Notes: generated from the sequence alone by a model not told the origin. A stretch of DNA of 64,000 nucleotides from Celeribacter baekdonensis B30 (GCF_000299875.1 NZ_AMRK01000003.1:310001-374000); one strand, 5' to 3'. Shown: positions 37,096 to 49,463, numbered from the stretch's first letter. Translations and numbers: made by a program.

Positions 37096-37419
37096 TTAAG
37101 CGGCCGGTTCGGTTTTTGACACCACGTTGGCCAGCGTGCCTTTTTGAACGCGCACTTTCACGCCCTCGGCAATCTCGACCTCAAGCGTGCCATCTTCGCG
37201 CACTTTCGCCACTTTGCCCATCAAACCACCTGCGGTGATCACCTCGTCGCCCCGGCGCACAGCTTCAATCATCGCGCGATGCTCTTTGGCTTTCTTTTGC
37301 TGCGGGCGGATCATCAGGAAATACATGATCGCGAAAATCGCAATCAGCGGTGCGAATTGCATGATCGGGTTAGCGGCAGCGCCACCGGCAGCTTGAGCAT
37401 AGGCAGGAGTTACGAACAT
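37096..37419 (-). CDS. yajC: Preprotein translocase subunit YajC
   Basis: A 107-aa protein with a single membrane helix (LIAIFAIMYFLMIRPQQKKAKEH, with the diagnostic YFLMIRPQQK) and a small cytosolic domain (VRRGDEVITAGGLMGKVAKV). It is part of the SecDF-YajC accessory complex and sits directly before secDF. Confidence 0.96.
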   Translation of the reverse strand: MFVTPAYAQAAGGAAANPIMQFAPLIAIFAIMYFLMIRPQQKKAKEHRAMIEAVRRGDEVITAGGLMGKVAKVREDGTLEVEIAEGVKVRVQKGTLANVVSKTEPAA

Positions 37420-37576
37420 TTGGTCGTCCTTTTGTCAGTCATTCATCTGTCAGAGCGGCCCCTCGCCACCCCATAAAGTCGCCGCGCACCCTATAGTGGG
37501 CCTTGGACCTTGGCAAGCAATGCCCGCCACGTTTCACGCGCCTGTCATCCGTCGATAAAACGACATCAAAAACGGC

Positions 37577-37990
37577 TCACAAAAACCGCCCGCCGCGCTC
37601 GATCACTTCGATCTTGTAGCCATCCGGGTCGGTGATGAAAAAGAACTTGGCCACACGGGTGCCCGCGGGCGCGAAATCGACGATTTTGCCGGGGTTCAGC
37701 CCCGCCGCCTCCATCCGCGCATGCTCTTCGGCAAGATCTTTAACCGACACCGCGAAATGGCCATAGCCATTGCCAAGATCATAAGGCTCGGTGGTGGATT
37801 TGTTGATGGTCAGTTCCAACTCAAAGGCAGACTCTGGGTTTGACAGGTAGATCAACGTGAAATCCGGGAAATCCAATTTCTCCGCCACGGTCAACCCAAA
37901 CGCCGCCTGATAAAACGCCACCGAGCGCGCCTCATCTAAGACACGGATACAGGAGTGAATGGCTTTGGCTGTCATGGGCGTATCTGTCAC
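37577..37990 (-). CDS. VOC family protein (glyoxalase I-like)
   Basis: A 137-aa single vicinal-oxygen-chelate domain. AIHSCIRVLDEARSVAFYQAAFGL gives the first metal-ligand His, ELELTINKS the Glu, YGHFAVSV the second His and ITDPDGYKIEVIERG the second Glu. This pattern fits lactoylglutathione lyase (GloA). The start is GTG at 37990 or the ATG at 37975. It is divergent from the pentapeptide-repeat gene. Confidence 0.9.
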   Translation of the reverse strand: MTDTPMTAKAIHSCIRVLDEARSVAFYQAAFGLTVAEKLDFPDFTLIYLSNPESAFELELTINKSTTEPYDLGNGYGHFAVSVKDLAEEHARMEAAGLNPGKIVDFAPAGTRVAKFFFITDPDGYKIEVIERGGRFL

Positions 37991-38072
37991 GGGGATTGGT
38001 CCTTTGGGCTTTTCATAGAGAGGGTTTGAGTTTCATATGGGGAAGACATTGCCATTTGCATAGAGCCTTTGC

Positions 38073-39587
38073 ATGACTGATTTTATGAATCGCCTGACCC
38101 AGATGCTGTCCACCCCATGGGTTCCATGGATCATTTTAGGCGTGATCTCTGTGGGGGTCTTGCTTGGGCAGGTTCAGAAAACCGGCCCCTCCAAACCTCT
38201 GAGGTTTTCAGAAACGGGTTGGCTCAATGCTCTGGGCTGGTTTTCCGTTCTGTTCTCCCCGGTCCTGATCCTGCTGTTCCTGTCTGTCCTCTTCATGCTT
38301 GGACAAGTCGGCTGGAAAATAGTGACCGGCGACACCATCAGAGAAGGCAGTGACAACCTGCGCTGGTATGTACTGTCGTTCGTCGGGCTGTTGACCGCAC
38401 TTGGTGGAATCATCGGAACGCCGCTTGCGCTGCTTCGAGTTTGGACGACTGAGCGTCAGACAAAGACGGCGGAGCAGGGTCATATTACGGATAGGATCAA
38501 TAAGGCTGTTGAAGGCCTCGGCGCGACAAAACAGGTCAGACGCCAACGCAGGAACAAAAAAGGCGACCTCCTTTACGAAGATAACGCAGAGAACAAACCT
38601 GACTTTAAGAAGCCAATCATCGAGGACGTGACAGAACCGAATATCGAGGTTCGCGTCGGCGCGATTTTCGCCCTTGAAAGAATAGCCCAAGACAGCCTTC
38701 GTGATCATGTCCAAATTATGGAAATCTTATGCAGTTACATTCGAGATAACTCCCCGGCGCAGGGCGCGATCAACAAAGCTAGACCCGGCTTACCGAATTA
38801 TACTGGGAGCACAGATAAAACAGACCATAGAGATATCCCTAGATTATCCGTAGACATTCAGACGGCTTTAACAGTCATTGGTAGGCGGACAGAAAAACAG
38901 AGAGAGAAAGAAATAAAGACGGGAATGGGGACCATATCTCTCGCTGGCTGCAATTTTCAAAAATTCGTTGGCAAAAATCTGGATTTTTCTGGTTTAGACT
39001 TTAGCGGATCATGGTTTGGGGAGGCCCATTTAACCGACTGTGACTTCAGCGGATGCGAATTTGAAAACTCAACATTAGATGATGGCTCTATGATCCGTTG
39101 TAACCTCAAAGACGTGGACGCAAAGGGGGCAATTTTTTCTGATCGTCTGCTTCCCGGCACATCCTTTGAAGGCGCAAACCTTTTCAGAGCAAGTTTTAAA
39201 GGGTCACGCCTCATTGAAAACCTCAATTACGGGCCGAGAGTAAATCTGGCCTATGCAAACCTCGTAGAGACGCATTTGGATCACCAAGATTTACGTGATG
39301 CGCTGAATTCAAGCCCTGTCTTCTTGTCCTCATTAACTGTTGAAAAATCATTCGACTATTCGCTATTTTTGCAATCAAATCTGGACTTGCTTAAGAAGCC
39401 ATCTTCAGCATCTGCTGAACATCAAAATTTTATTTCTCAAATCATGTCTCAAATCGCAAATGATCCAAGGGTAGGCATTTTAAACTGGGAAGATCGTTAC
39501 TTACCCACTTACGATTTCAATGTTGCTGAACAATGGTCTTCTTGGAAAGAAACTCGCGGTTACACTTTCAAGAAATATAAGCAATAA
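38073..39587 (+). CDS. Membrane-anchored pentapeptide-repeat protein (504 aa)
   Basis: Three N-terminal hydrophobic segments (about residues 16-32, 50-82 and 98-122) precede a cytosolic linker TAEQGHITDRINKAVEGLGA and a helical region VRVGAIFALERIAQDSLRDHVQIMEILCSYIRD. A pentapeptide-repeat helix follows (about 290-400: A/C-x-L/F units such as LAGC-NFQKF, LDFSG, CDFSG, ANLFRASFKGS). The C-terminal ~100 residues are unassigned. The 3' two thirds is clearly more AT-rich than neighbours, suggesting transfer. The same N-terminal layout occurs in many bacteria without known function; a defence or stress role is only a guess. Confidence 0.82.
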   Translation: MTDFMNRLTQMLSTPWVPWIILGVISVGVLLGQVQKTGPSKPLRFSETGWLNALGWFSVLFSPVLILLFLSVLFMLGQVGWKIVTGDTIREGSDNLRWYVLSFVGLLTALGGIIGTPLALLRVWTTERQTKTAEQGHITDRINKAVEGLGATKQVRRQRRNKKGDLLYEDNAENKPDFKKPIIEDVTEPNIEVRVGAIFALERIAQDSLRDHVQIMEILCSYIRDNSPAQGAINKARPGLPNYTGSTDKTDHRDIPRLSVDIQTALTVIGRRTEKQREKEIKTGMGTISLAGCNFQKFVGKNLDFSGLDFSGSWFGEAHLTDCDFSGCEFENSTLDDGSMIRCNLKDVDAKGAIFSDRLLPGTSFEGANLFRASFKGSRLIENLNYGPRVNLAYANLVETHLDHQDLRDALNSSPVFLSSLTVEKSFDYSLFLQSNLDLLKKPSSASAEHQNFISQIMSQIANDPRVGILNWEDRYLPTYDFNVAEQWSSWKETRGYTFKKYKQ

Positions 39588-39623
39588 AGCGACAATGATT
39601 CACCACTTCTGAGGACCACTCCG

Positions 39624-40916
39624 ATGCATGACATCAAGGCCATTCGCGAAAATCCTGACGCATTTGACGCTGCTTTGGCGCGGCGGGGGCTGTCTGGGGT
39701 GTCGTCCGAGGTGCTGGCGCTCGACGCGGATCGGCGCGCTAAAATTGCGGCGGCTGAGGATGCCAAGGCGGAACAGAACAAGGCTTCCAAACTTGTGGGT
39801 GCCGCCAAGGCCAAGGGCGACGAGGCGGAATTTGAACGCCTGCGCGCGCTTGTGGCCGAGAAAAAGGCAGAAATCGCCCGCCTGACGGACGAAGCCAAGG
39901 ACGAGGACGCCAAGCTCACCGACATGTTGGCCCGCATCCCCAACCTGCCCGCCGCCGACGTGCCCGACGGCAAGGATGAGGACGAGAATGTCGAGATCAA
40001 GCGCTGGGGCAATGTGCCTAGCTACGATTTTGATCCGAAAGAACATTACGACATCACAGCCGTCTCCAAGGCGATGGATTTCGAAACCGGGGCAAAAATC
40101 TCCGGCGCACGGTTTGTCATGCTCAAAGGCGCTGTCGCGCGCATCCACCGGGCGTTGTCGCAGTTCATGCTCGACACCCATGTCGACGAAAACGGCCTGA
40201 CGGAGATCAACACGCCGGTGATCGTCAAAGATGAGGCGATGTATGGCACCGATAAGTTGCCGAAATTCGGTGAGGACAGCTATCAGACCACCAACGGCTG
40301 GTGGTTGATCCCGACCTCTGAGGTACCACTGACCTATTCGGTCGCGAATGATATTTTGGACGAGGCCGCGTTGCCGATCCGCATGACCGCGCATTCGCTG
40401 TGCTTCCGTTCCGAGGCCGGATCGGCCGGGCGTGACACGTCGGGCATGTTGCGTCAGCACCAGTTTGAAAAGGTCGAAATGGTCTCGATCACCCACCCCG
40501 ACGCGTCTGATGCCGAACAAAAACGCATGTTGGCCTGTGCCGAGGGCATCCTTGAAAAGCTCGGCGTGCCCTACCGCACGGTGGCCTTGTGCACCGGCGA
40601 CATGGGCTTTGGCGCGCGCCGCACTTTTGATATTGAGGCCTGGTTGCCGGGCCAAAACACCTATCGCGAAATCTCCTCGGTCTCGACCACAGGCGATTTC
40701 CAAGCCCGCCGCATGAACGCGCGGTTCAAGCCCGCCGATGGCGGAAAACCGGAGTTTGTACATACGCTCAATGGCTCGGGTCTGGCTGTGGGGCGGTGTT
40801 TGATTGCGGTGCTGGAAAACGGTCAAAACGCCGATGGTTCAGTGACCTTACCCGACGTGCTTGCGCCATACTTGGGCGGCAAATTGACCCTGACCGTCGA
40901 GGGCGTCTTGGCCTAA
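39624..40916 (+). CDS. serS: Seryl-tRNA synthetase
   Basis: A 430-aa class II synthetase. The N-terminal tRNA-binding coiled coil (about residues 30-105) is followed by the catalytic domain. Motif 2 is [26 protein letters not shown] and motif 3 is [37 protein letters not shown] is the standard start. It charges tRNA-Ser (and tRNA-Sec). Confidence 0.98.
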   Translation: MHDIKAIRENPDAFDAALARRGLSGVSSEVLALDADRRAKIAAAEDAKAEQNKASKLVGAAKAKGDEAEFERLRALVAEKKAEIARLTDEAKDEDAKLTDMLARIPNLPAADVPDGKDEDENVEIKRWGNVPSYDFDPKEHYDITAVSKAMDFETGAKISGARFVMLKGAVARIHRALSQFMLDTHVDENGLTEINTPVIVKDEAMYGTDKLPKFGEDSYQTTNGWWLIPTSEVPLTYSVANDILDEAALPIRMTAHSLCFRSEAGSAGRDTSGMLRQHQFEKVEMVSITHPDASDAEQKRMLACAEGILEKLGVPYRTVALCTGDMGFGARRTFDIEAWLPGQNTYREISSVSTTGDFQARRMNARFKPADGGKPEFVHTLNGSGLAVGRCLIAVLENGQNADGSVTLPDVLAPYLGGKLTLTVEGVLA

Positions 40917-41224
40917 CGGGCCAACCGCACCTCGCATGATCGTCTGACAAACGGCACCCTTGCCATTCCAGCCCCGCTATGGCCGCCAGTTTTGGCGGCT
41001 ATGACTCCTTGCTCTTTCCGGTTCCACAGGGCAATGCACAGGACAAAGCACTGGGCAATGCACCGCTCTATCGGCTGGGCAGGGCTTGGGCTTTGATCGC
41101 GAGTGTGATACACAATTGGGGTACGCATTGGGGCGAGGCCTTTGTCGCCGCCTTCGCGGCGATGATCCATTTGCCGCCGTCCGCAAAGATGCGCGCAGAA
41201 TCGTGATTTGAGCCGGAAAGACCT
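40917..41224. other. 308-bp gap without a supported gene
   Basis: Between serS and the GNAT gene I see no convincing gene. A hairpin GCCGCC...GGCGGC (around 40981-41000) lies 66 bp after serS without a T-run. An 11-bp direct repeat GGGCAATGCAC occurs at 41029-41039 and 41053-41063. A 75-codon frame on + (40979-41206) has no ribosome site or recognisable sequence. Confidence 0.5.
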
Positions 41225-41851
41225 ATGTCCAAACCATCAGGCCATATCGCCCAACATGGGTTTCCCGAAGATCAACGCGCCACAGTCGCCGCCCTGTTTT
41301 GGGAGGCGTTCAAGGCCAAGCTAGGTCTGTTGATGCGACCGGAAGAGACGGCGCTGAAATTTCTCACCCAGGTGGCCGATCCGTTACATGCCCTGTGTGT
41401 TCTGGACGAAGAGGGCACGCTTTTGGGCGTTGCGGGGTTTAAGACCGACACAGGCAGCTTTGTCGGTGGCGGGCTGTCGGACTTGGCACAGGCCTATGGC
41501 TGGCTCGGGGCGCTTTGGCGCGCTGTCGGCCTCTCGCTATTAGAGCGCGACCTTCAGCCCGGCGTGTTGACCATGGACGGTATCTTTGTTGCCCCGCAGG
41601 CCCGCGGAATGGGCATTGGCACCACGCTTTTGCAAGCGATCAAAACCGAAGCGGCGGCACAGGGCTGCCATGCCGTCCGCCTTGATGTGATCGACATCAA
41701 TCCCCGCGCCCATGCGCTGTATGACCGTGAGGGGTTTGTCGCGCAAAAGACCGCACAGATCGGGCCGCTGCGTCATCTGTTTGGATTTCAAAGCGCGACG
41801 GAAATGCGGTTTGCTCTTAGCCCGGTTGCGGACGCGGCGCGCAGCCCGTGA
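41225..41851 (+). CDS. GNAT family N-acetyltransferase
   Basis: 208 aa. The acetyl-CoA binding motif A is LTMDGIFVAPQARGMGIGTTLLQAIKTEAAAQG (about residues 112-145, with the Q/RxxGxG/A pattern RGMGIG). Motif B is VRLDVIDINPRAHALYDREGF. The N-terminal part sets substrate specificity and is not recognised. Single gene, convergent with NUDIX. Confidence 0.9.
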   Translation: MSKPSGHIAQHGFPEDQRATVAALFWEAFKAKLGLLMRPEETALKFLTQVADPLHALCVLDEEGTLLGVAGFKTDTGSFVGGGLSDLAQAYGWLGALWRAVGLSLLERDLQPGVLTMDGIFVAPQARGMGIGTTLLQAIKTEAAAQGCHAVRLDVIDINPRAHALYDREGFVAQKTAQIGPLRHLFGFQSATEMRFALSPVADAARSP

Positions 41852-41921
41852 GGATGGGCAGCGTAGCATCGAGGTCACAAACCATCTGTGTGCCATCCTC
41901 CGTCGCCTCGCCTGCCCCCTT

Positions 41922-42344
41922 TCAGGTCCGTTTCAACGCCTGTTGTGCCACGTCCATGACGTGATCCGAAAGCGACAGATCCGCCATATCTGCCGCGCTG
42001 ACCCAAGCGGCCGCCATCGCATCATCATCGGCCAGCGGCACCCCGGATTTATAGGCACAGGCCACGGCGACCAAAAGGAAATGATGCATCACCTCGGCGC
42101 CATCGCGATCAATCAATTCGACATGCCCGATCACCTCGCCCGCCGTGGCCGTCACGCCGGTCTCCTCATGGAGTTCACGCGCGGCGGCTTCGACCAAACT
42201 CTCGCCAAGCTCGACATGCCCGCCGGGAAAGCCCCAAAGCCCGGCATCGGGCGGATTGCGGCGCTGCACCAAAAGGAATTTGCCCTCATGCAGACAGACC
42301 GCCAACACCGCAAGTTTTGGAATTTGAGGCACAGTTTGGCTCAT
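41922..42344 (-). CDS. NUDIX hydrolase
   Basis: A 140-aa protein with a complete Nudix box, GGHVELGESLVEAAARELHEETGV (G-x5-E-x7-R-E-x2-E-E-x-G). It hydrolyses nucleoside-diphosphate-linked compounds; the specific substrate cannot be read. The ATG at 42344 lies only 4 bp after the uvrA stop, so it is the second gene of a uvrA operon. Longer frames upstream overlap uvrA and are not homologous. Confidence 0.92.
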   Translation of the reverse strand: MSQTVPQIPKLAVLAVCLHEGKFLLVQRRNPPDAGLWGFPGGHVELGESLVEAAARELHEETGVTATAGEVIGHVELIDRDGAEVMHHFLLVAVACAYKSGVPLADDDAMAAAWVSAADMADLSLSDHVMDVAQQALKRT

Positions 42345-42348
42345 CAAG

Positions 42349-45243
<2,895 letters not shown>

Positions 45244-45349
45244 AGCCCACTTGCCCTCTGTCCACACCCGATCTGACCGGACTCTTTGCCCCGGCGCAGC
45301 CGCTCCCCATATCTAGGCGAGCGTGGCCTATGTTCCAACAGGAAAATAA

Positions 45350-45364
45350 GAACGTAACAAGAAC
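45350..45364 (-). promoter_or_regulatory. SOS box (LexA operator) of uvrA
   Basis: On + the sequence is GAAC-N7-GAAC (spacer GTAACAA); on the uvrA strand it is GTTC-N7-GTTC, the direct-repeat LexA site known from Rhizobium and Rhodobacter. It sits about 107 bp upstream of the uvrA ATG in the shared region with the rhodanese gene, so uvrA is predicted to be damage-induced. Confidence 0.8.
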
Positions 45365-45499
45365 TTTTGGCGTCTGTGCTGTTTTTTCCACCATCGGCAC
45401 GCCCGGACAGGGCTTTGGTGATTTCATCACAGACACACGCTTGCCCTAAGGCCTAGAAGCAGCGCCAAGACATGCAACAGATTGCAAAGGTGAACTGAG

Positions 45500-45859
45500 A
45501 TGTTTGGATTGTTTGGCGGTGGGCCGAAAATATCTGTGGATGAGGTCAAAGCCGGGCTGGCGCAAGGCACGATGATCTTGGTCGATGTGCGCGACAAGCA
45601 AGAGTTGCACATGACGGGTACAGCCAAAGGCGCGATCCATGTGCCGCTGACGGTGATTGCGGCGAAATGTGATCCGCGTTCGCCCGATTGCCTGCCCGCG
45701 TTCAAAGACACGAAACTTACCAAGGTACTGTACTGCGCCTCGGGGGCGCGCTCCTCAAATGCCGCCTCCCTGTTGAAACGGCTGGGCCATGAGGATGTGC
45801 AAAACCTCGGCGGGCTGCACAATTGGGTCGCCGCTGGTGGTGAGGTTGTAAACGTCTAA
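45500..45859 (+). CDS. Rhodanese-like domain protein
   Basis: A 119-aa single rhodanese domain. MILVDVRDKQELHMTGTAKGAIHVPL is the family start and the active-site loop is YCASGARSS (Cys about residue 79), of the six-residue sulfur-transfer type. There is no signal peptide. It transfers sulfane sulfur or acts as a single-domain carrier. It is followed by a terminator. Confidence 0.9.
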   Translation: MFGLFGGGPKISVDEVKAGLAQGTMILVDVRDKQELHMTGTAKGAIHVPLTVIAAKCDPRSPDCLPAFKDTKLTKVLYCASGARSSNAASLLKRLGHEDVQNLGGLHNWVAAGGEVVNV

Positions 45860-45886
45860 CGCGCTTTCACCGCGCGTAAAACACAG

Positions 45887-45914
45887 AAAAGGCGACCATT
45901 TGGCCGCCTTTTAT
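45887..45914 (+). terminator. Terminator after the rhodanese gene
   Basis: AAAAGGCG pairs with CGCCTTTT, with an inner CC/GG pair around ATTT. Both arms carry A- and T-runs, so it can also serve the convergent LysR gene. Confidence 0.85.
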
Positions 45915-45933
45915 CAGTCTAACATTGAACGGA

Positions 45934-46899
45934 TTATTCTGCGGCCTCAGACACCGTGCCCTCAAACTTCGCACCATCCGGGCGAATGACCGTGTCGGCA
46001 GAGCTGGCATCCGGGCCCATGTAATAGCCCCGGCGCGCGGTGAACCGCCCGGCGATGAAGCGCATGAATTCGGTCACCCGCGGCACATGGCGCAGGTCCG
46101 GGTGGGTCAAGACCCAAAGCGGCGTATGATCGGTCAGCTTCAGCCCCGGCACCCGCACCAAATGCGGGTCGCTGTCCCCCAGGAAATGCGCGGTGCGAAC
46201 CATGCCCACGCCCTGACGCGCCAAAGCCATGGCCGTGATCATATCATCGGTACGCATCGCCACCCGACAGCTTGGCAGATCGGCAAAAAGCGCGGTCGGA
46301 TTGGTCTGCGCCCAGGCCAAAAACGCGATATAAGGCAGATGCGTTTCGGTATCGCGCCCCTCGATCACGTCTTTATACTGTTCGATGAAACTCGGGGCGG
46401 CAAACCATCCGGCACGTTGCGACGACATCATCCGGCCCCAGAGGCTTTCCTCGGGCGATTGCGTCACCCGGATTGCCACATCGGCCTCGCGCCGGTGCAG
46501 GTTCAACACCTCCGTCGCGCCAACGATTTGCAAATCAATAGCCGGGTGCAGCTCTTTGAATGTTTTGAGATCCTGCGCGAAATGATTGTCGGCCAAAAGC
46601 GGCGGGATGGTGACTTTCAACTCGCCTTCTTCGGTCTCGTCGCGAGCGGCGAGCGCCATATCGAGCGCGACCATGCGCGCCTCGACCTCTTCGGCATGGG
46701 CAATCGCCACCTGCCCCGCTTCGGTCGGTTGCAGGCCGGAGGCAAGACGGGTGAAGAACCGCACTCCGGCAGTGTCTTCGGCCTTGGCCAATTGCCGCGA
46801 CACGGTGGCATGGTTCACGCCCAGCACTCTGGCGGCGCCAGACAGGCCACCTTCACGCGCAACGGCGAGAATATAACGCAGAGAATCCCAGTCAGTCAT
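45934..46899 (-). CDS. LysR family transcriptional regulator
   Basis: 321 aa. An N-terminal winged helix (WDSLRYILAVAREGGLSGAARVLGVNHATVSRQLAKAEDTAGVRFFTR) is followed by a LysR substrate-binding domain (about residues 92-290, GELKVTIPPLLADN through GVGMVRTAHFLGDSDPHLVRVPG). The tail is longer than usual. The target is unknown; it lies downstream of lpd on the same strand with a terminator between. Confidence 0.93.
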   Translation of the reverse strand: MTDWDSLRYILAVAREGGLSGAARVLGVNHATVSRQLAKAEDTAGVRFFTRLASGLQPTEAGQVAIAHAEEVEARMVALDMALAARDETEEGELKVTIPPLLADNHFAQDLKTFKELHPAIDLQIVGATEVLNLHRREADVAIRVTQSPEESLWGRMMSSQRAGWFAAPSFIEQYKDVIEGRDTETHLPYIAFLAWAQTNPTALFADLPSCRVAMRTDDMITAMALARQGVGMVRTAHFLGDSDPHLVRVPGLKLTDHTPLWVLTHPDLRHVPRVTEFMRFIAGRFTARRGYYMGPDASSADTVIRPDGAKFEGTVSEAAE

Positions 46900-46996
46900 A
46901 TTGACACATTACATCACATCTATTTGCGCACAAGGGGCGCGCTATCTTGCAGGCTTTGCCCATATGTATTTATGAAACGATATGGTTTTGCAAATA

Positions 46997-47024
46997 AAAA
47001 GCGCCCCGAAGCCGGGGCGCTTTT
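46997..47024 (-). terminator. Terminator of lpd
   Basis: AAAAGCGCCCC pairs with GGGGCGCTTTT around a six-base loop, about 20 bp beyond the lpd stop on the minus strand. Confidence 0.9.
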
Positions 47025-47045
47025 CTCACTCAAAGCGGCGTCAGC

Positions 47046-48455
47046 TTAAATATGCAGTGCACGGCCATAGGCGTCGAGCACCGCTTCATGCATCATTTCC
47101 GACATGGTCGGGTGCGGGAAGACCGTGTTCATCAGGTCTTCTTCGGTGGTCTCAAGTTCGCGACCGATGACGTAGCCCTGGATCATTTCGGTGACTTCCG
47201 CGCCGACCATATGCGCGCCCAAAAGCTCGCCGGTTTTGGCATCAAACACGGTTTTCACCAGACCCTCGGCCTCGCCCATCGCAACGGCTTTGCCATTGCC
47301 AATAAAGGGGAATTTGCCGACCTTGACCTCATATCCGGCCTCTTTCGCCTTGGCTTCGGTCAGACCGACAGAGGCCACTTGTGGGTGACAATAGGTGCAG
47401 CCCGCAATCGAGTTTGGCTTGATCGCATGAGGGTGCAGACCGGCGATGAGTTCGGCGACCATGACGCCCTCATGCGAGGCTTTATGCGCCAACCACGGGG
47501 CGCCCGCGATGTCGCCAATGGCGTAAACGCCCTCGACGCCAGTGCGGCAATAAGCGTCCGTGACCACATGGGTGCGGTCGATTTTGACGCCCATCTCCTC
47601 AAGGCCGAGACCTTCGACATTGCCAACGATGCCGACGGCGGAAATCACCGTGTCAAACTCGTGTTTCTCGATTTTACCGCTGATTTCGATATGGGCGACG
47701 ACCTTGTCTTTGCTCCGATCCAACTGTTTGACACCGGATTTTTCGTGGATGGTCATGCCCTGTTTGACGAATTGCTTTTTGGCGAAAGCGGAGATGTCTT
47801 TGTCCTCGACCGGCAACACACGGTCCATGACTTCGACCACAGTCGTGTCAGCGCCAAGCGTGTTGTAGAAGGAGGCAAATTCGATGCCGATGGCACCCGA
47901 GCCGATAACAAGCAGCTTTTTCGGCATGTATTTGGGCACCAACGCGTCGCGGTAGGTCCAAACCCGGTCGCCATCGCCCTCAAGCCCCGGCAATTGCCGC
48001 GCCCGCGCGCCGGTGGCGACGATGATGTTTTTGGCGGTCAGGATCTCGTCCTTGCCATCATTGGTTTTGACGGAGACCTTGCCTTTTCCGGCCAATTTGG
48101 CCTCGCCCATGATCGACGTGACCTTGTTCTTTTTGAACAGGCCTTTGATCCCGGCGTTCATCTGTTTGGCCACACCGCGCGACCGTTTGACGATGGCATC
48201 GAGATCAAAACCGATGTTGTCAACGGAGAGGCCGAATTCCTTGGCCCGGTGCATTTGGTGATAGACTTCGGCGGAGCGCAACAGCGCCTTGGTCGGGATA
48301 CAGCCCCAGTTCAGGCAAATCCCGCCGAGGTTTTCGCGCTCGACACAGGCGACCTTAAGCCCCAACTGCGCCGCACGGATCGCGGCGACATAGCCGCCAG
48401 GGCCCGCGCCGATGACCACGAGGTCAAAAGATGTGCCAGAAAATGTGTCAGACAT
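47046..48455 (-). CDS. lpdA: Dihydrolipoyl dehydrogenase (E3)
   Basis: A 469-aa FAD disulfide oxidoreductase. DLVVIGAGPGGYVAAIRAAQLGLK binds FAD, and the redox-active pair is GGICLNWGCIPTKALL. The NAD domain has VIGSGAIGIEFASFYNTLGADTTVVE. The C-terminal HPHPTMSEMMHEA contains the active-site His. It re-oxidises lipoyl groups of 2-oxoacid dehydrogenases or the glycine system; no E1/E2 gene is adjacent, so the complex served is open. The ATG at 48455 follows GGGAGG. Confidence 0.96.
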   Translation of the reverse strand: MSDTFSGTSFDLVVIGAGPGGYVAAIRAAQLGLKVACVERENLGGICLNWGCIPTKALLRSAEVYHQMHRAKEFGLSVDNIGFDLDAIVKRSRGVAKQMNAGIKGLFKKNKVTSIMGEAKLAGKGKVSVKTNDGKDEILTAKNIIVATGARARQLPGLEGDGDRVWTYRDALVPKYMPKKLLVIGSGAIGIEFASFYNTLGADTTVVEVMDRVLPVEDKDISAFAKKQFVKQGMTIHEKSGVKQLDRSKDKVVAHIEISGKIEKHEFDTVISAVGIVGNVEGLGLEEMGVKIDRTHVVTDAYCRTGVEGVYAIGDIAGAPWLAHKASHEGVMVAELIAGLHPHAIKPNSIAGCTYCHPQVASVGLTEAKAKEAGYEVKVGKFPFIGNGKAVAMGEAEGLVKTVFDAKTGELLGAHMVGAEVTEMIQGYVIGRELETTEEDLMNTVFPHPTMSEMMHEAVLDAYGRALHI

Positions 48456-48624
48456 GGAGGGTCCTCCCGAAACCAAAATCAACGCCTTTTCGCCTTCCCG
48501 TCTGGGGTCAGCGAAAAGGCCCGCGCCATTTCAATCGTGCCGTCGCATTGCTGTTGATCTGCGATCCCGAGCGACGACAAAACAATTTAGTTTGATGCTA
48601 AACTATCTTGAAAATCGTGGCAAC

Positions 48625-48680
48625 GGGGCGCGCGCCCCTCAGCCCGAAAGGCTGCGTCCCGCTCAGCGCATAGCTTGAGC
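48625..48680. other. Cluster of three adjacent hairpins
   Basis: In the 280-bp gap upstream of lpd, three dyads follow each other: GGGGCGCGCGCCCC (48625-48638), CAGCC-CGAAA-GGCTG (48640-48654) and GCTCA...TGAGC (48661-48680). No tRNA fold or coding frame explains them. They could be a small RNA, a REP-like unit or a terminator of the DUF924 transcript. Confidence 0.4.
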
Positions 48681-48735
48681 GGTAGACGCATAGATAACAC
48701 GGGAAGGTTTGAAAGCCCGGAAAACCACGCCCGGA

Positions 48736-49344
48736 TCAGGCCGCGCGCGCCGCCGCCATGTCTTTGAGCACCGTACCATAGCCGCCGGAGGTGATAAATT
48801 GCGCCTCGGGGTTGGTCGTGCGCCGATCCAAAGCCGCGTTGCGATATGGAAAGCGGCCAAACATGCGGATCACTTCGCGATGCGCCTGCGCGTGACGCAG
48901 ATTGTCAGGCTCATCCGAGAGGCGTTCAAACATCAGGCGCACACAGCGGTCCTGATCGGTCAGGTTTTCGGAATGCATCAACGGAAGGTAGAAAAACTGC
49001 CGTGCGGGCGCATCAATGCGCATGTCCCAGCCCTTATCAATCGCGGCCTTGGCGGCGGTGAGGGCGATCCGGTCCGAGGCAAAGGCGCGTCCCTGCCCGC
49101 GGAACATATTCCGCGACATTTGATCATTGAGAATGATATAGGCCAGCGCGCCGGAGGCATGGGTCAGCCAGAGCGAATAGGCGCCCTCCTGGGCCTTTTC
49201 CCAAGTAGAGAGGAACTGATCGCGGATGCGCGCGTCAAGGGCCTCATCCACCTTATACCAATCTGCCGGGGTCAACTCATCCAGCCAAAAGGCAAGAATA
49301 TCCTCTGGCGTTTTCTGCGGGGATTGGGTGTGAGTCTGGGCCAT
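48736..49344 (-). CDS. DUF924 family protein
   Basis: A 202-aa helical (TPR-like) protein. It shows PEDILAFWLDELTPADWYKVDEALDARIRDQF at the start, LAYIILNDQMSRNMFRG and the RMFGRFPYRNAALDR segment that marks DUF924. Function is unknown. It lies in a series of minus-strand genes between the MFS transporter and lpd. Confidence 0.9.
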   Translation of the reverse strand: MAQTHTQSPQKTPEDILAFWLDELTPADWYKVDEALDARIRDQFLSTWEKAQEGAYSLWLTHASGALAYIILNDQMSRNMFRGQGRAFASDRIALTAAKAAIDKGWDMRIDAPARQFFYLPLMHSENLTDQDRCVRLMFERLSDEPDNLRHAQAHREVIRMFGRFPYRNAALDRRTTNPEAQFITSGGYGTVLKDMAAARAA

Positions 49345-49463
49345 CAGTCGCTCCTCTGGACGGCGTCATCGTTATGAAACCGTTACAATCCAAAAGAGTG
49401 GTGCGCAAGTTAATTATAATTACCTAGGGTAATTTGTTATCAATGTTGCTGAAAATGCCAACC

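Noticed and set aside
40979-41206. A 75-codon frame after serS
   Set aside because: No ribosome site, no domain, and it spans a hairpin and a direct repeat.
47052-48557. A 501-codon frame antisense to lpd
   Set aside because: Shadow of lpd; no motif and no ribosome site.
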